NCBI GenBank assembly: GCA_005240015.1
Contig: SBBV01000175.1
Location: 1-5,479, forward strand
DNA length: 5,479 bases
DNA from: Candidatus Odyssella thessalonicensis
GTDB taxonomy: Bacteria; Pseudomonadota; Alphaproteobacteria; Bin65
Direction of reading: 5' to 3'
The notes below the pieces were generated by a model. The model worked only from the letters and a program-made list of their open reading frames with translations. It searched no databases and was not told the origin of the DNA. Both the position numbers and the translations under genes were made by a program. Positions 5,459-5,479 of this stretch are shown here, in pieces. Positions within the stretch are counted from its first letter, which is position 1, and every line of letters begins with the position of its first letter.

Positions 5459-5479
5459 TCGTCTCCCGCCCCGCTTGCG

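Noticed and set aside
1..5479. Search for CRISPR arrays, integrases, transposases, toxin-antitoxin or defence modules
   Set aside because: No spaced direct repeats or matching protein motifs were seen on either strand. All substantial genes fit housekeeping or common accessory families.

Overview
This is a GC-rich window with strong G/C preference at third codon positions. It is gene-dense and carries ordinary bacterial chromosomal genes. The gene set suggests a member of the Pseudomonadota, probably alpha- or betaproteobacterial: an Atm1/ABCB7-type ABC exporter, YqgE/AlgH with a signal peptide, DUF3108, DinB, and a ferredoxin-headed protein beginning leftward at 150. I cannot resolve the lineage further without a search.

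Layout, left to right. (1) Positions 1-150, minus strand: the first 50 codons of a protein with an N-terminal CxxCxxC ferredoxin-like domain, running off the left edge. The outermost 85 bases contain a perfect 26-bp inverted repeat that may be a contig-end fold-back artefact. (2) Positions 151-454: a non-coding stretch between divergent genes, whose right half has three consecutive potential hairpins ending just before a strong ribosome binding site. (3) Positions 455-754, plus strand: a 99-residue protein of unknown function with a clear coiled-coil heptad pattern. (4) Positions 755-915: a convergent intergenic gap holding an inverted pair of REP-like GGGGTC-A/T-GACCCC palindromes, which also look like bidirectional terminators. 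(5) Positions 916-4008, minus strand: a likely operon, transcribed leftward as ABC exporter, VOC (glyoxalase-fold) protein and YqgE/AlgH. The first two genes are 4 bases apart. The 152-base gap before YqgE holds a second dispersed repeat-like hairpin. (6) Positions 4009-4102: a short divergent promoter region. (7) Positions 4103-5458, plus strand: a DUF3108 periplasmic protein followed 30 bases later by a DinB-fold putative metalloprotein.

Functionally, the best-understood gene is the Atm1-like exporter, a family linked to export of glutathione or polysulfide conjugates, Fe-S cluster maturation and heavy-metal tolerance. The adjacent VOC protein could act in thiol or aldehyde detoxification, and the DinB-fold protein could be thiol-dependent. 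This thiol theme is inference from families and proximity. I see no phage, CRISPR, integrase or toxin-antitoxin module, and no convincing new multi-gene system. The items most worth a second look are the structured leader plus orphan coiled-coil protein (318-754), the paired REP-like palindromes, and the edge inverted repeat.
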